NCBI GenBank assembly: GCA_017506865.1
Contig: JAFCMP010000334.1
Span: 1,798,001-1,862,000, forward strand
Reading direction: 5' to 3'
Length of the DNA stretch: 64,000 nucleotides
Origin: Tribonema minus
Lineage: Eukaryota > Sar > Xanthophyceae > Tribonematales > Tribonemataceae
Shown piece by piece: positions 12,701-24,308 of the stretch (position 1 is the first letter of the stretch; every line of letters begins with the position of its first letter). The position numbers and the translations under genes were made by a program. Under the pieces are notes generated by a model. It saw nothing but the letters and a program-made list of their open reading frames with translations, searched no databases and was not told the origin of the DNA.

Positions 12701-15700
12701 CATGATGCGCTGACGCAGGCTCTGCTCGTGCTTCTTGGCCACCGCCGCACTGTCGTGGCCAATGTCCTCCAGGTTGAACATGGATGCCTGCACGAAAAGT
12801 GAGCAGCAGCAGATGATGATGATCATCAGGACCAAGGCACACATGCATGCTGTGTACTTTGCGGCTTGTAACGACCAGTGATTCATGTGCGCCGCCCCCC
12901 CATGCGTCATGTACGCACTTGTGCGCGCCCTGGCAGGTCCGGCCTGCACGCTAATCTTGCATGCAAGCCAATGCCAAGTTGTGCATGCAAGTTGACCTTG
13001 ACATGATCCAAAGACTCGTGAAACGTGATCGACCGCATCATAGCTCTTCACATCTAAGTGCACAACACAGTCGGATGGCAACTTATCTGCACATGTAAGC
13101 CAGCACCTGCTTTTCCTGACAACGATATCATCATGGGGTCTGAAAACGATAACGGCACGGCGTCAAACTTCAAGTACCTCGTCCGCCATGATGTTGACGG
13201 CCAGCTCAACGCTCCCGGCGGTCTGGAAGATGGGCAGGTAGACGGGCTTGCTGAAGCCGGTGAACTTGTGGAACTTGAGCATGTCCTGCTCGGCGTTGGA
13301 GATGACGTCGCTGAGGCGCATCTGGTTGATTACCTCGTTCCACACCGCCGCAAACGCCGCCCACTTCTGCGTGCGCACGTCCAGGAAGGAGGGGTCCACG
13401 TAGCGTGGCGGGCTGCGCACGGGGATGCATTGGGTCATAGGGGGAGAGTGAGCGCTGTGTTTTGTATCACTGGTGAGTGTTGTTTGCTAACAAGCTTGCA
13501 GGGCATCACAATCGAAGTTGCTGTACCAGGGCACAGTGCAGGAATATGTTGCAGCGAGGGCATGATACAAAGAGCAAAGGGCCAGAAATATGCAGTGCAT
13601 CATATCTCCTGCATGTGAGTCAACTGCGCTGTGCCCAATTCAACTTCCCTGCAACTGGTGCAACGCCTGCTATTTCCTTGTTGTCGAATGGCAGCACTAG
13701 AACCGCACCTCCTGCAAAAACGAGCCACGCACGCTCGCCAAAACACACAAGACCGGTGCAACCTTGACATGAAGCAATTATCACGCTGCGTAACCCTGAA
13801 GCAATGCTCACATCATGCCGCCAATCTCAGCGCGCGCTGCCGCCAGCAGTCCTGTTGTCTCAGACGCGTCCACGTCGCCGTTGGGCTGCACAGCGGCGGG
13901 CGCAATCCTGGAAGCCGCCGCCGTGAGGTCCACCATGGAAGAGTCGCGGGATGTAACCTTCTCGCAGATGACCTGTGTGTGAAGATCATGCGTTGTTTTC
14001 GATGGACAAGTCGGTGGCGGACGCAACAGGTCAAGAGCGCAGCTCTCAGGTGTGTGGATTGAGCCGCTTGGAAGCACAAGCCCTGGCATGAAGTGCCAGC
14101 AACGCACGCTTCTGGCAGTCCATGAAAGAGTGAAACGACGGTCGCCGCTTTCTGGTGATGAGGCGCGCCCAATGCTCAGCATGGCGGAAGCGGGACAACA
14201 GAGGATGCTGCAGTTAAAGTATGAAGCACCGTTGAGAAGTTCCAAACCACGTGTGTCATTGTCTCGCCCGTACGACAAGCGAGCATTTGTGATACTTCTA
14301 AGTACGACTGCATTCACTATGTACAGGTATGGTGCTGGTGTCACGATGTGGGCACATGGCACTTGTGGGAAGCAGACTTCAGGCGCAAGGCACCAGGTTT
14401 CGCCGCCACACTGAGGACCTGCTCCTCCACATAAGTTCACGCAGCTTCAGATACACCTGCAGCCCATGCAGACCTACCCCCGTTTGGTGAAAAACATGCA
14501 GCAAGCAGACTGCCATTACGGCCCATCGAAACAAACGCAATTAGCCATTGCAAATGACATTGCTGCTGCTGCACAGAACATCATGGCGCCGCCAAAAGTG
14601 TATCGCCCAGAGATGGCGCGTTAACTTGTTGCACCGGTACGAGTGCAAGTTTTTGTACCGGTTTTAACCCGTAACCAGTGGCCCGCTGCGCCGCACGCGT
14701 TAACCGGTACGTGTAACTTGCCGTGGGAGGCAACGCGTAAACACCCATCGCTCCCGCAGCTGATAACTTGCGGTACAAGTTAAATGCCTGTTGTTTTTTT
14801 CCGCTTTATTCTGTCGGTGCTCGGTAGTTTTGCCGAGGGAACATCATGGTTGTGGTTGGTAGCGACCGATGCGAGCGATGTTTGCCACTTCCTTACGATT
14901 GAGCAGCTCGAAAAGGCCTTCTAGCTTTGAGCAGGGCAAGGTTCGAGTTCGTGAAACTATGTGTAGCGACGCACGCACGCTCGGCCGCCTGCAGAACACA
15001 GGTGCCGACGCCGACAGCAAGCAGTGCTGCACAGCACGCGGCTTTCAGCTTGATGCGTTCACTTCGTGAGTCATTTGTAGCAGACAAGCTGTGCTGGCAT
15101 GCTGCTGCTGTGATGTGTGTGCCGCACGCTATGCATATCATGCAAATTACACTTGTGTGACATTCGCGTGCTAATGCGTGCCCACCTCTTGCATCACATT
15201 CATGCCAGTTACGAGTGAGTACAAGAGCATACTATGACGTTTGCATGACATGAATACTGGTATTCCTTCCAAATAACTGGTGCAGCTGGTGAAAACTTGT
15301 TGAACCAGTAATCACCGGTGCAACAAGTATACGGGTACTGGTTGGCACAGCTCACCAGTTAAATTTGTATGGGTAGCCACAGCTACAAGTTTTGGAATAC
15401 TCGTACGCGTACTTGTCAAAAATTTTCTCGCGCTACGCGCGACCGGTGCAGAGATGGCACTATGCGCCATCTCTGGTATCGCCCCAGTGCATACCTTCTT
15501 GCAGAACTCCTCTGGAATGCGCATGAACGCGCCGCGCATGGTCTTGAAGTCGCGCACTTCGCCCAGCCTCTCCTGGAAGCCAATGGCGCTGCCCGCCATG
15601 GCGCTCCAGAATGCAAACCAGATGCTCGTGTCGATGAGGTAGATGAACGCCTGTATCGTGTCACAGAAACATGATGAGCGATTGTTCATTGTGACAAGGG

Positions 15701-18700
15701 GTAAAGTACAGCATAGCGCGCATGTGTGTATTCTACTTGAATTAGAACATAGCATACTGCATGATGAAGGGACGCCGATCAAGTCGCCGGTGTCTGTACG
15801 CAGATTGGAGATTTGTACAAGGCTTGGAAAGATTTCACACACCTTCAGACTTGATTTACCAGGCCGGCACAATCACTGACACCAGGGGTATTGTTTCACA
15901 AAGCAGACAGGTATTATGTTAGAGCCCATCTGGAGAACCTGCAGGTCTTACCATGCTGACCCCAGCAGGTATTTTGACGAGTTCAATACATGCTGACCCT
16001 CTCTGTAGGCCGTTGGCAACAACCACTTTGTCAAGCCAATACAGGCTGCTGGGCTGCTGGCCTGGTGCACCCTACATACACAGGGCGAGGAGCACTAATG
16101 TGCCCACATGGAAAATCACTTTGATGCTTGTTTGCATCCTTCCGCCATTGAGCTAGCATTGAATGATCTCACAATCATAATTACACCACTGGACTGCAGT
16201 GACTGACCTGGGGCACCCAGCGCAGCACGATGAGCGCAGTGGTGCGCCAGAAGCTCTGGTTGCCAAAGTTCACAAAGTCGTCGTAGAGCTCGATGGTGGG
16301 GACCACCAGGATCTTGACCTCGTACTGGTACGAGAAGTAGAGCTTCCAGGCGATCAGCGTGAAGCAGAAGAAGCAGTAGCGGACCGCGTTGTGCAGCGAC
16401 TCGTGCACCGCCTTGCCCACGTAGAGGCGGCTGAGGAGCGCAGGGAAGCAGAGACATAACGCGCGTGCGGGCTTGAGACGACTGAAGCTGGATGACACGG
16501 CACGTCGCCAGCATCCGTGCGCACCAAACAAACGGACGTCAGCATTCATTGTACGATCCTAGCCTGTGGCAAGATCAGAGCATGGCAAGACACAGGCTTG
16601 TGGCAAGGCCAACTCATTTGCAGGGCCAGCGAAGGGGCCTGCCACCTTGATCGAATATCGCAGCGCCGAAGTCGTCAAATCATGGATTCAGGCAGTTCCG
16701 ACAAGCACGTGGTGACCATTTTTACAAATCTACGGCAGCGGCGCTCACCTCATCGGGAAGAAGAGGTTGAGGAAGGCGTTGACAAAGTCGCTGTCGCGCG
16801 TCAAGATGAACGTTGTGAGCCATGGCCACAGCTGCATGAGGGCCTCGATGACATAGGTGGACATGGCCAGGCAGCTCAGCCACAGATACTGCCACCACCA
16901 GAAGAGCGGCGGGCCCTGCACCTGCATGCCCGCCTTGGTGCTGGGGGAGTCGACGCTCCACATGAAGTACAGCGCCTGCGTGTACATGTAGGTCATGTGT
17001 TGGCGGCTATAAGCGGCTAGAAATGTCGCGAAGCTCGGCACACTGGATCATGCAGGTTTGCATTGCATTATGCTTCTGTTTCCATGTGCTGGCTGTTGGG
17101 CATGCGCTGCCTGATAGGCATTTCGATCAACATGAGCATGGGTGTTGCTGGCATGCGCATTGAGGGCATGTTGTCAGATGGCAGCATGGCAAGCAGCATG
17201 TGACTGACTTGTGCCAAGTCAATAATTATCGGCAGAGTTGCCTACAAGCTGGTGCCTCACATGCGTGATGGCAATGCAAAGCATCTCTGCAGGCAGATGA
17301 ACGCTCTTGTCACGATATCTAGCACACGTCAAGCGCAGATCCACTGTGCTGATATATTTGACTACATAGTTGCAGCGCTGACGTTAATTGTCACACCTGG
17401 TAGACCAGCAGCAGGAAGCGGATGCAGAGCCTGAGCAGGAAGCCCGTCTTGGCTGTGCCGCTGATGTTGATGCCCGGGTACGAGTGCCACACCTCCAGAA
17501 TGCACCTGAGAATGCACACAATTCGTGAAGCGTAGGGACCGTCGTGGACCAGCAAGTTAGACATTGATCAGGCCAGCAGAACTGCATCACCTTGATGCAC
17601 AAACGCCATGGTGCAATGTGATTTGCTCAGTGCCTCACACTCACAGCATGTTTGTGGAGCTGTGCACCACGCCGAGCCATGACGGCCAACATAATACACT
17701 AACATGTGACACAGCTTAGTGACAGCGGCTACACTGCACTGCTGGCTAAACAAGCGCACTCACAAACGCAGGAGCAAGACTCGCAATTCATTGAAATTTG
17801 ACATGTAGGTGACTGGCTTGAGAGGACTGCCACGCTCCGATACTCATGCATGGATACTCATACATGCATACATGCAAAGTCCATAAAAGCTTCTGAAGTA
17901 GTCAAAAGCTGCGACTGCCCAGTGTCTCTCTCACTTATGATGCCTACCACAGGCAGCACAAAGCTCCAGGACATGCAGCATTTGCCCCAAATCCAAAGAG
18001 CACCAGGCCCACAACAACATGACACACACACGCGCTGCAAGCTACAGCCACTCACCACACAATGCCGCAGAGGTTGAAGATGAGGAACACGGAGGACGTG
18101 AGCTGCAGCTTGTAGGCCTTCTCCCACACCAGGATCTCCGCAAATGACAGCATGGCGCAGATGTAGAAGGTCACCACGTGGAACTCGACGATGCGGTTGA
18201 AGGTGAGCATGGTGCTCAGCAGCGAGCGCTTCTCCAGGAAGGTCTTGGGAGCGCGCGCGAGCGCCTTGTGCACGGGGATGACTGTGGAGCCGGGCTTGGG
18301 GCCCGCTGCGGCCTCCTGTATGGCACAATATGCAATTGCACAACAATGAGTACATGCCTGCATGTATGCGTGTCTGTCTGTGTTGCAGTGTCCGTTGTCA
18401 CGATAGATGAGTGCGTTTCTGACAGTGCTTGGCTTGCACGACATTGCCCAGCTGTCCACAAAGCTGCCTCACCATACAACGCGGTCGCCCTGCAGATGAT
18501 TTGTTGCGGGTGGTGCGTTGTCTGGAGCACACAAGGGAATCGACATGTGGTGGAGGAAAGACTGCAGGAAGGAAGTTTCTCTGCAGCAGTCGCACAGATC
18601 CAAGGCGACACGCTTGAACATCGAGCGGGCGGTAATGCATGCCAGGACCTACCAGCACAGGTGTATACAACAGAGTTGCAATGCATCCGACCAGATGATG

Positions 18701-20948
18701 TGGTTGGCATGCTTTGACGATCGCATGCATGTCAGCTCCAGCATATGCTGCTGCCCAGCTAGAATAGCAAGCCACACACACTGACCTGGACGAGTTTGTC
18801 AAGGTGCTGCCTGCTGCCGCGCGGCGGCGACACCGTCTCTGTCTCCACGTCGCGGTACGACAACGTCAGGCACTCGGGGGTCCAGAAGAACTCATTGAAG
18901 TCGTCATAGTTGCGCGCCTGCCAGTAATACAAGTATGCAACCTTTTGTGAGCCAATCAAGCATGTGACGCAGATAAGCATGCGAGCAGGTAAGATGAACG
19001 CATTCTGAAGCAGCGCACGCGTCGCACGTAGCATACATACGCAGCAATATTGGTACAGCATGCACGCATGCACGCATGCACCCGGTGTCAGATGGACGTG
19101 ACAGCGCAATCTCCAACAGACCTCTATGAATGGAGCTCGACTTCAGCATCTTCGGTACTCCTAGCAAGGCATGCAGCAACAGCACCATTTGTGCACCGCT
19201 CAAGCAGCAGCCGTCAACTGCCGCACACACAGCGCACCTGCACGTGGTCCCCCTTGGCCTTGTGGTACTTGACAACCACCTCCCAGATGGGCGTGACGAC
19301 GTGGTCCAAAAAGTACCCCGCGTACAGCGCCGTCTGGTCCCCCTCGTGCGTGCCGTGGTGCCTGTGGCTCAGGAACTCCGCCATCATCTTGTGATACAGG
19401 AAGCACAGGCACTCGGGCATGTGCCGCAGGTTGGCGCCCTCGCCCCAGATGCACATGTACAGCATGATGTCCGTCAGCAGCGCCTGCACCTCGTCCTGCT
19501 GGCTGACGTTGCCGGGGGCGGCAAAGGGGCCGCCGGAGCCCTTGCTGGCGTCCGCGACGGGCGTGAAGCAGGGGGGCACGTTGAGGTTCTTGCACCAGCC
19601 CCTGCGGCGTGGGGGAGACCAAGAGATTGGGTGTTGGTGAGAGCAGACCATGGCTGCTGCGTGAAGATTTGTCAGCAAAAGCAAAGCGTGTGCATCATTT
19701 TGTGGCTGAGGGTGCACCAAAGTGGTTTGCACATGATGGTTTCAGCGTTCCGAAGGCGTGGTCTGCACCGCACTACACTTGTCAAAACCAACACGAGCTT
19801 GAGCACGTCACACACGGTGCACTGGCACGGCACACACCTAATTTGTTCACTCTCCACAAGAGAGTGCCACAGCAATGCTGTGTCATCATACATGCTGCTT
19901 GAAGTAGCATATCTGGCAATGAGCAGGTGCTACGAGCGCCCCCCACCATTGGGTTGTTCAATTGTGGCTCTTTCAAACCACAGGAGAGACGCTCTGCTAT
20001 CCGGTGCAGACCTCAGGCATTGATAAGTAAGGGCCCAGCAATGTATGCATTCACCTGTAGTTCTCGAAGAGCTTGGCGTGGAGCGAGTGCACACCGGTGG
20101 CGGGCGCCGTGGGGATGGTCTGCAGGCCCTCAAAGGCGCCAAAGGTCAGGGGCACATCGCAAAACCGGCGGTGGTTGCCCACCAGGCTCAGAATGTGCTC
20201 CACCTGGTTGCGCACGTTGTCGTCCTGCGCAAAGGTACACAAGAGGCAGCCAGCAGGCAGGGGTGGAACACAGTCGCTTGTAAGCTCACCAGCTTCAGTG
20301 GTAGTTGATGGTATGGCAGGGGAGACCAGACGCAGTCCGCACAGTCTAAAGGTGCTGCTGCCGTGTGCTGCAGCTGATTTGTCCGCGCTTTGTTGATGTG
20401 GAAACGCAAGAAGCCACGCCAAGCGCCAGCAGCGTGGACTCTCCCAACCCCTTGAGGTCGATGACCTGTGATCATAAATATGTCTGCAGGACTGCACTTT
20501 GCACCTCGTGCACGCTATCAGCAAGGCACAAGCGACTGGCTGACCTCTCCTTGAGAACTACACCAGCGTTCAGTACACATGCGAGGCTCAAACTACTTCA
20601 AAGTAGTAGTTACTCATGAGCACGCACCTGGAAGCCGAAGAAGTTGGCCAACTGATCCGCGGTGAAATAGGTGACCTCCGCATACGCCTGCAGCGCTGGA
20701 GGGAGCTTGTCCGGGTGGAAGTAGTTGTAGGCCTGGTTGTCAGGGTATGTGAATGTCTTCTGGCACACCACCTTGTGCACTAGCGAGTCGCGCTTGGGGC
20801 TGAGGGGTATGGGCGTGTAACCCGCCGTGCAACGCCTGACAGGTGCAGTCGTGCAGATGACGATTGCGAAGAAAGCGTTAGAGCGGGGGCCTGGGGGGGA
20901 AGGGGGGGGGGGGACTGCAGACAACAGCTCACACTTAAACCACTGCAT
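312..20948 (-). CDS. 1,3-beta-glucan (callose) synthase, FKS1/GSL family, GT48, 32 exons
   Basis: Membrane enzyme that polymerises UDP-glucose into 1,3-beta-glucan at the plasma membrane. Exons were traced by joining conserved segments in phase; about 1,911 residues are visible, a normal family length. Exons 1-32, given 5' to 3': 20628-20948, 20055-20224, 19238-19601, 18786-18917, 18056-18315, 17395-17505, 16749-17006, 16208-16430, 15495-15650, 13812-13972, 13178-13412, 12668-12787, 12069-12277, 11839-11925, 11516-11720, 10888-11109, 10290-10426, 8656-8731, 7930-8136, 7220-7366, 6662-6757, 6103-6258, 5545-5730, 5025-5126, 4622-4708, 4126-4290, 3681-3756, 3031-3208, 2456-2710, 1788-1932, 1283-1436, 312-644. 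Hallmarks seen: [51 protein letters not shown]. The start is uncertain: the ATG at 20948 is followed by a pyrimidine run that looks like an intron end. The last exon either splices at 311 (GTACGT) or reads to a stop at 169. Confidence 0.93.
4126..10426 (-). CDS. Glucan synthase exons 17-26: catalytic cytosolic core
   Basis: This is the most conserved part. Exon 17: [20 protein letters not shown] and SCVTPYY. Exon 18: [17 protein letters not shown]. Exon 19: [12 protein letters not shown] and the [17 protein letters not shown] core. Exon 20: [11 protein letters not shown] and [11 protein letters not shown]. Exon 22: [20 protein letters not shown] and [16 protein letters not shown]. Exon 23: [36 protein letters not shown]. 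Exon 24: [19 protein letters not shown]. Exon 25: [20 protein letters not shown]. Exon 26: [15 protein letters not shown] then LDFFRLWSF and the first helix of the C-terminal block. Exons 18 and 24 end at GC donors; skipping neither is needed for frame, and the joined protein matches family spacing. The 1.56-kb intron 17 contains a transposon. Confidence 0.95.
5019..5024 (-). other. GC-AG intron donor after exon 24
   Basis: Exon 24 ends GGACAG followed by GCAAGT, a GC donor with otherwise perfect consensus. Joining to the acceptor at 4709-4710 gives [20 protein letters not shown], the exact spacing seen in the family. No GT donor gives a continuous frame. Confidence 0.85.
5089..5258. repeat. 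85-bp tandem duplication across an exon-intron boundary
   Basis: Units 5089-5173 and 5174-5258 are identical except for one base (CCCCGAGTC versus CCCCAAGTC). Each unit contains the first 38 coding bases of exon 24 plus its splice acceptor and 47 bp of intron. The copy farther from the exon body is a decoy: use of its acceptor (edge 5211) would read [16 protein letters not shown] and then stop, and it carries Trp where the functional copy and the family have Arg. Confidence 0.95.
6412..6465. repeat. 27-bp tandem duplication in a glucan synthase intron
   Basis: Two adjacent copies of a 27-bp unit beginning GTGCAAGTAGTCTTCATACG, nearly identical, inside the intron between exons 21 and 22. No functional meaning is visible. 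Confidence 0.9.
8650..8655 (-). other. GC-AG intron donor after exon 18
   Basis: Exon 18 ends ACCTGCAG followed by GCAAGT. Joining to exon 19 at 8136 restores [19 protein letters not shown], matching the family's T-L-x-Y-L-Q then W-x-N-F spacing. Confidence 0.85.
9244..9294. repeat. 17-bp tandem repeat, three copies
   Basis: Three copies of GTTGAAGTTAACTTCCA (the first with one change), each itself partly palindromic (GAAGTTAACTTC), lying within the transposon at 8979-10071. Confidence 0.9.
9307..9477 (+). CDS. Short open frame inside transposon
   Basis: ATG at 9307 to TAG at 9475-9477, 56 residues, beginning [20 protein letters not shown] and ending [14 protein letters not shown]. It has mixed, protein-like composition but no recognised domain and no conserved neighbour. 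It may be captured host sequence or chance. Confidence 0.2.
   Translation: MFWLDKTSSWGTKSGKFSLVFKESVIKGLVAYGPPEPHLRCLGDWREQAAKATEIK
10888..13972 (-). CDS. Glucan synthase exons 10-16: linker and first half of cytosolic loop
   Basis: Exons 10-16 encode about residues 666-1078. Exon 11 has [19 protein letters not shown], the family's F-A-x-x-W-N-E-I-I segment, followed by [16 protein letters not shown]. Exon 13 carries [11 protein letters not shown]. Exons 14 and 15 (11839-11925 and 11516-11720) encode a low-complexity Ser/Ala/Arg linker and are the least conserved part. Exon 14's acceptor (after GGAG) and donor (GTACTG) were chosen because they are the pair that keeps frame on both sides; alternatives exist. 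Exon 16 has [19 protein letters not shown]. All phases are consistent across the block. Confidence 0.75.
14608..15475. mobile_element. hAT-like non-autonomous transposon (868 bp) in glucan synthase intron 9
   Basis: Both ends are CAGAGATGGCGC in inverted orientation (12 bp perfect). Both flanks carry the same 8-bp direct repeat GTATCGCC (14600-14607 and 15476-15483). An 8-bp duplication and CAGAG-type ends are typical of the hAT superfamily. Inside, many TACCGGTTAAC-like palindromic motifs repeat in the subterminal zones, and the right end holds an extra inverted copy able to form a hairpin. No transposase frame is visible. The right end lies 19 nt from the splice donor of exon 9. Confidence 0.9.
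15495..18315 (-). CDS. Glucan synthase exons 5-9: first transmembrane block
   Basis: Exon 5 begins [20 protein letters not shown] and continues into hydrophobic helices with [20 protein letters not shown], matching the family's K-x-R-S-x-x-x-x-x-x-x-F-x-R start of the membrane block. Exon 6 ends in [14 protein letters not shown]. Exon 7 is rich in Trp and Tyr ([11 protein letters not shown]). Exon 8 has the conserved [18 protein letters not shown]. Exon 9 has [17 protein letters not shown] then [20 protein letters not shown], the last stretch before the large cytosolic loop. The exon 6-7 junction keeps frame only if the donor is the second GT (GTGACA, exon edge 17395) rather than the first (GTGTGA, edge 17397), because the exon 7 acceptor at 17007-17008 supplies one base of a split codon. 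Confidence 0.85.
18786..20948 (-). CDS. Glucan synthase exons 1-4: N-terminal FKS1_dom1 region
   Basis: Exon 1 ends in NFFGFQ and joins phase 0 to exon 2 beginning [12 protein letters not shown], the classic FKS1/callose synthase N-terminal sequence. Exon 3 (19238-19601) carries the family signature [19 protein letters not shown] followed by [11 protein letters not shown], about residues 205-240. Exon 4 carries [10 protein letters not shown], equivalent to the N-E-F-F-W motif of plant callose synthases. This cytosolic domain precedes the first membrane block. Residues before about 50 (proline-rich, low complexity) are probably not coding; an acceptor at 20800/20799 would remove them and would require at least one more 5' exon between about 20950 and 21500, which I could not identify. 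Confidence 0.85.
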
Positions 20949-21850
20949 GGGTCGCAGTACCAGCCGTGACTTGCAACTTTGCCTTGCGAATTATAGTACA
21001 GTGGGAGCGCACACAGTGTGAAGGTAGTGCGCAGCTGCACTGCGGCAAGAAGCAAGGCTGACTTTAATCGAGGGGGCCGCGTGCAGCGTGACTTGCAGTT
21101 TGCATACAGCCGTGCAAGATGGAGCTTGCTGAGTGCTCTGCTGTACACCGTCCATGCTGTAGCTGCGGCTGGATGAAGCATCACCACAGTAGTGATGAAT
21201 CAGTGATGATCTCCGGCCCTGGTGTCGCAGGCGTTGAGGCCAGATAACGCTGGGGCACAGATCATCACACAGTCATGCACAGAAATGCAGCCCCAACTGC
21301 CCCAGCGACTGACAAGTCATGTTTTCGAGGTGTTTCTTGTGCCATCCTGTGTTACGTACCTGCTGCATCAGGCGGTGCGCATAATCTGTGTACCATCTTT
21401 AGCTCAGTTGATCACAGCATTTGTACTTCCAAACCTCTTGCAAAGGCAACGTCATCTGGTTTTTGCTCACTTGGGGCAGTACTGTGAAGTTTGCTGACGC
21501 ATGCAAACCACTATTGGACAACTGGGTGCAGTTGTGATGCTAGCGCAAATGCCAAGCACTCCTGCAATTCAAATGGCAATGCACTCTGCACAGTTGTGCC
21601 AGCAGGATTCAAGAAACTTAAGTAGGCCAGCAAGCCCACTGCCTTTAAGATGCTGGCGATCACTGATACGCACGCCTTCCAGCCCCTGCTCAACAGCAGT
21701 GAGGGTAGCGGCCCAAGTGTCCGTGCTGCAATACGCAGTACACTTTCATAGACTGGCACCACAGAAGGTGCCAGCAACATGCATGTGTCAATAAACATGA
21801 AATCCCCAATCGACATTGAAGTTGAAGTTGTGCCATGAACCAACGTCAAG

Positions 21851-24308
21851 CTACATGGTGGCTTTACAGCTGCTACCGGCTGTAAGGTTACAGCATGATT
21901 GGCGTATTGGCTGCACTGTCTGGGCGAGAAGATGATAAGGCTCAATGTTACATGGCGCGCCAGTAGCCTCCTGTAGCAGTTGGGCCTATGCCTTCTCTGT
22001 ATGACTCCTGTCCAACTCCTAGGCATGCCACACTTACAGATAGCGCATGACATATGCCGCCTCTGCTGACGCCTACAGACATCAATTTGCGCAAGCAGGC
22101 GGTCACACCCTCGACACAGCGAAGGCCTGGTATACAAATGTCTTACCTGCACATGTTGGCCAGAGAGCACGTCCCCGACAGATGTCCCTGCACCAGGAAC
22201 CCCAGCACGCCCAGCCCTGCCCACACTCCCAGCAGCTCCGCCATGTAGCAGTCACTGTAGCAGTGTGCACCCTCCGGCCAGTTGAGCTGCAGCACCACGC
22301 CCGTGTTGAGCAGCAGGCTGCCGTTCAGCAGGCTGTCCAGTCCGTAGCTGTGGGGGGCGCAAGTAGGACCGCATGATATAAGCTGGTGGGCCCGGCACTG
22401 CAAACTCTCACTGTTGTTCAAGATTGACTGCACACAGAGTTCCAATTTGTAACTGTCAAGTGCAACAAGACGGCTCTGCATCAGGGGCGCTGACGACAGA
22501 CACCGGACCAATTGTCATGAACTGCAGCGATGATGTGATAGCCGCATTCATGTGCATACAGCTCTCGGCCTTTTTGTCTATTGCTACTACATCTCTAGCT
22601 TCTATGCCTGTACACAGCGTTGCCGGCCTCAACATCAGCCAATGCTGTTGAGGTTTGGCTAGCTTTTGATTGAGTACGCAAATGTGAGCGGTGACGAGAT
22701 GCAGCACATGATGGCAAACAAGACGCACAGCTACGCAGTGCGTCAGGCGGCTCAGCGGTTCCACTACTTGGGGCGCTGCAGTGGATACGTGCATTTTATT
22801 TTCCTGGACATCTTACCTGATCAGCAGCGCTCCAAACATGGCAAATGATGCCAGCATGCAGACCTGCGGAAAGCCGCACGAGTGAGAAAAATGAGGCGTC
22901 TAGAATTGTCACACAAGCGAGGACCTCCAAGGCATCTGTTATTGCATCTGTCACATGAGCATGCCCTGTTGAGTTACAGCAGACTTGCAATGGATGCTGA
23001 ACTGCCGCATGAAGTATGCAATATCCACACATTTACTAGTGCAGAGCCATGCATGTGGACACACGCGGCTTGAAGCCCCAAGGAAGGGTGCCGATGCCGT
23101 CATGTTCGGCATGAACACCAGGGCTGCTACCATCTCGACTGCGACAAACTAAGTGCATCACAGCTGGCAGCGGCCCCAATAGCTGCAACACCGTCGTGCG
23201 TTGTACTATGCATCAGCTGCCAAAGTCACTTGCAGAAGAACAGCAACGGTGCGGCGGCTTTGTGCTACACGAAGAGATGCTAGCAAACAGTGTCGACATG
23301 CACTGTGACTGCAAAATGACCAATGTAAATTCGCATTGCTTGCGACCCATAGCCGCCGACATACCCAGTGTTGCCCAAGGCGGATGCCAACGCGATCCCC
23401 TAGTCTTGCAACATGTTCAGCACTACAAAATACACCAGTGAGTGCAGCGAGCAACACCTGCTGCGCGTTCTCATTCCGGTTCACACATACCGTTTACAAA
23501 GCTATCATGATGGCATCTGCGTCTGCTGCCAGTTCACTTGCTGACCATCAAGGCATCAGGACACAGCGCAGAAGCTGCTGGCGCATGATGCGCATGACAA
23601 TGAAAGCAAATTTGCAAGCGCCTGTTGCTGACGTCTCAACATAGAAGTACCTCTTCACACTGCCAGAACATACATACCTCTTCACACTGCCAGGACGCCA
23701 GCACGCACACGAAGATGCACACAGCAGATGTGCAGAGCACGCTGGTCTCATCCGTGATGAAACGGCCGTTGTCCACCAGCACCGTCCATATGGCAATCAG
23801 CGTGCCCAGGCTTGCTCCAGCAGACAGCCACTTCATGAGAAGCGACACCACACCACCAACCGTCGCCCCGATGCCCGCCACCGCGCACCCCACCACATAG
23901 CACAGCAGCATCTCATTGACTGCAAATATAAAGAGGAGAGAAACATGTGAACGCTAATGAGGTGCCACAAAGGCGGCAACATGTGTTGCGATGGTAGGTA
24001 TGCGAAAGGCAAGAACCCAAAATCACTCACAGCAGAGCGTTGCTCACGGCCAGCATTTCAGGCAAAGTGAGTGCGACGCTTTCGCGAACACGAAATTATG
24101 CGGCACTGATCAGAAGTGTCTTACCGAATTGAGGCACGACTTCGTTCCAGAGGAACAGCCCAAACAGGATGCCTCCAATCAGGATCACGAAGCTCTTGCT
24201 GAACTTGTAGGCGAAGAAGCAGGTGAAGCATCCTGACACCAACAGCGCCACCGAGCATCCATCAATCTCCTCCTTGCTCAGCGTGGGCAGCTCCCAGCTG
24301 TTCGACAT
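21851..24308 (-). CDS. TMEM198/DUF4203-like multi-pass membrane protein
   Basis: Exons: 24125-24308, 23678-23919, 22817-22863, 22147-22347, 22038-22072 and a last exon 21851-21879 (about 245 residues in total). The first exon begins MSNSWELPTLSKEEIDG, followed by VALLVSGCFTCFFAYKF and VILIGGILFGLFLW. The second has AVAGIGATVGGVVSLLMKWL, ASLGTLIAIW and a further helix ending ASWQCEE. The third, MLASFAMFGALLI, precedes YGLDSLL, as TMEM198 has the aligned W-Q-K then A-I-F-G-A-A-L then D-Y-F order. About six or seven membrane segments are visible. Donors are strong (GTAAGA, GTATGT, GTAAGA, GTAAGA, GTAAGT). The C-terminal exon is uncertain: an alternative last exon is 21511-21638, giving about 278 residues. 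The gene lies head-to-tail upstream of the glucan synthase. The family's biochemical role is not established here. Confidence 0.75.
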
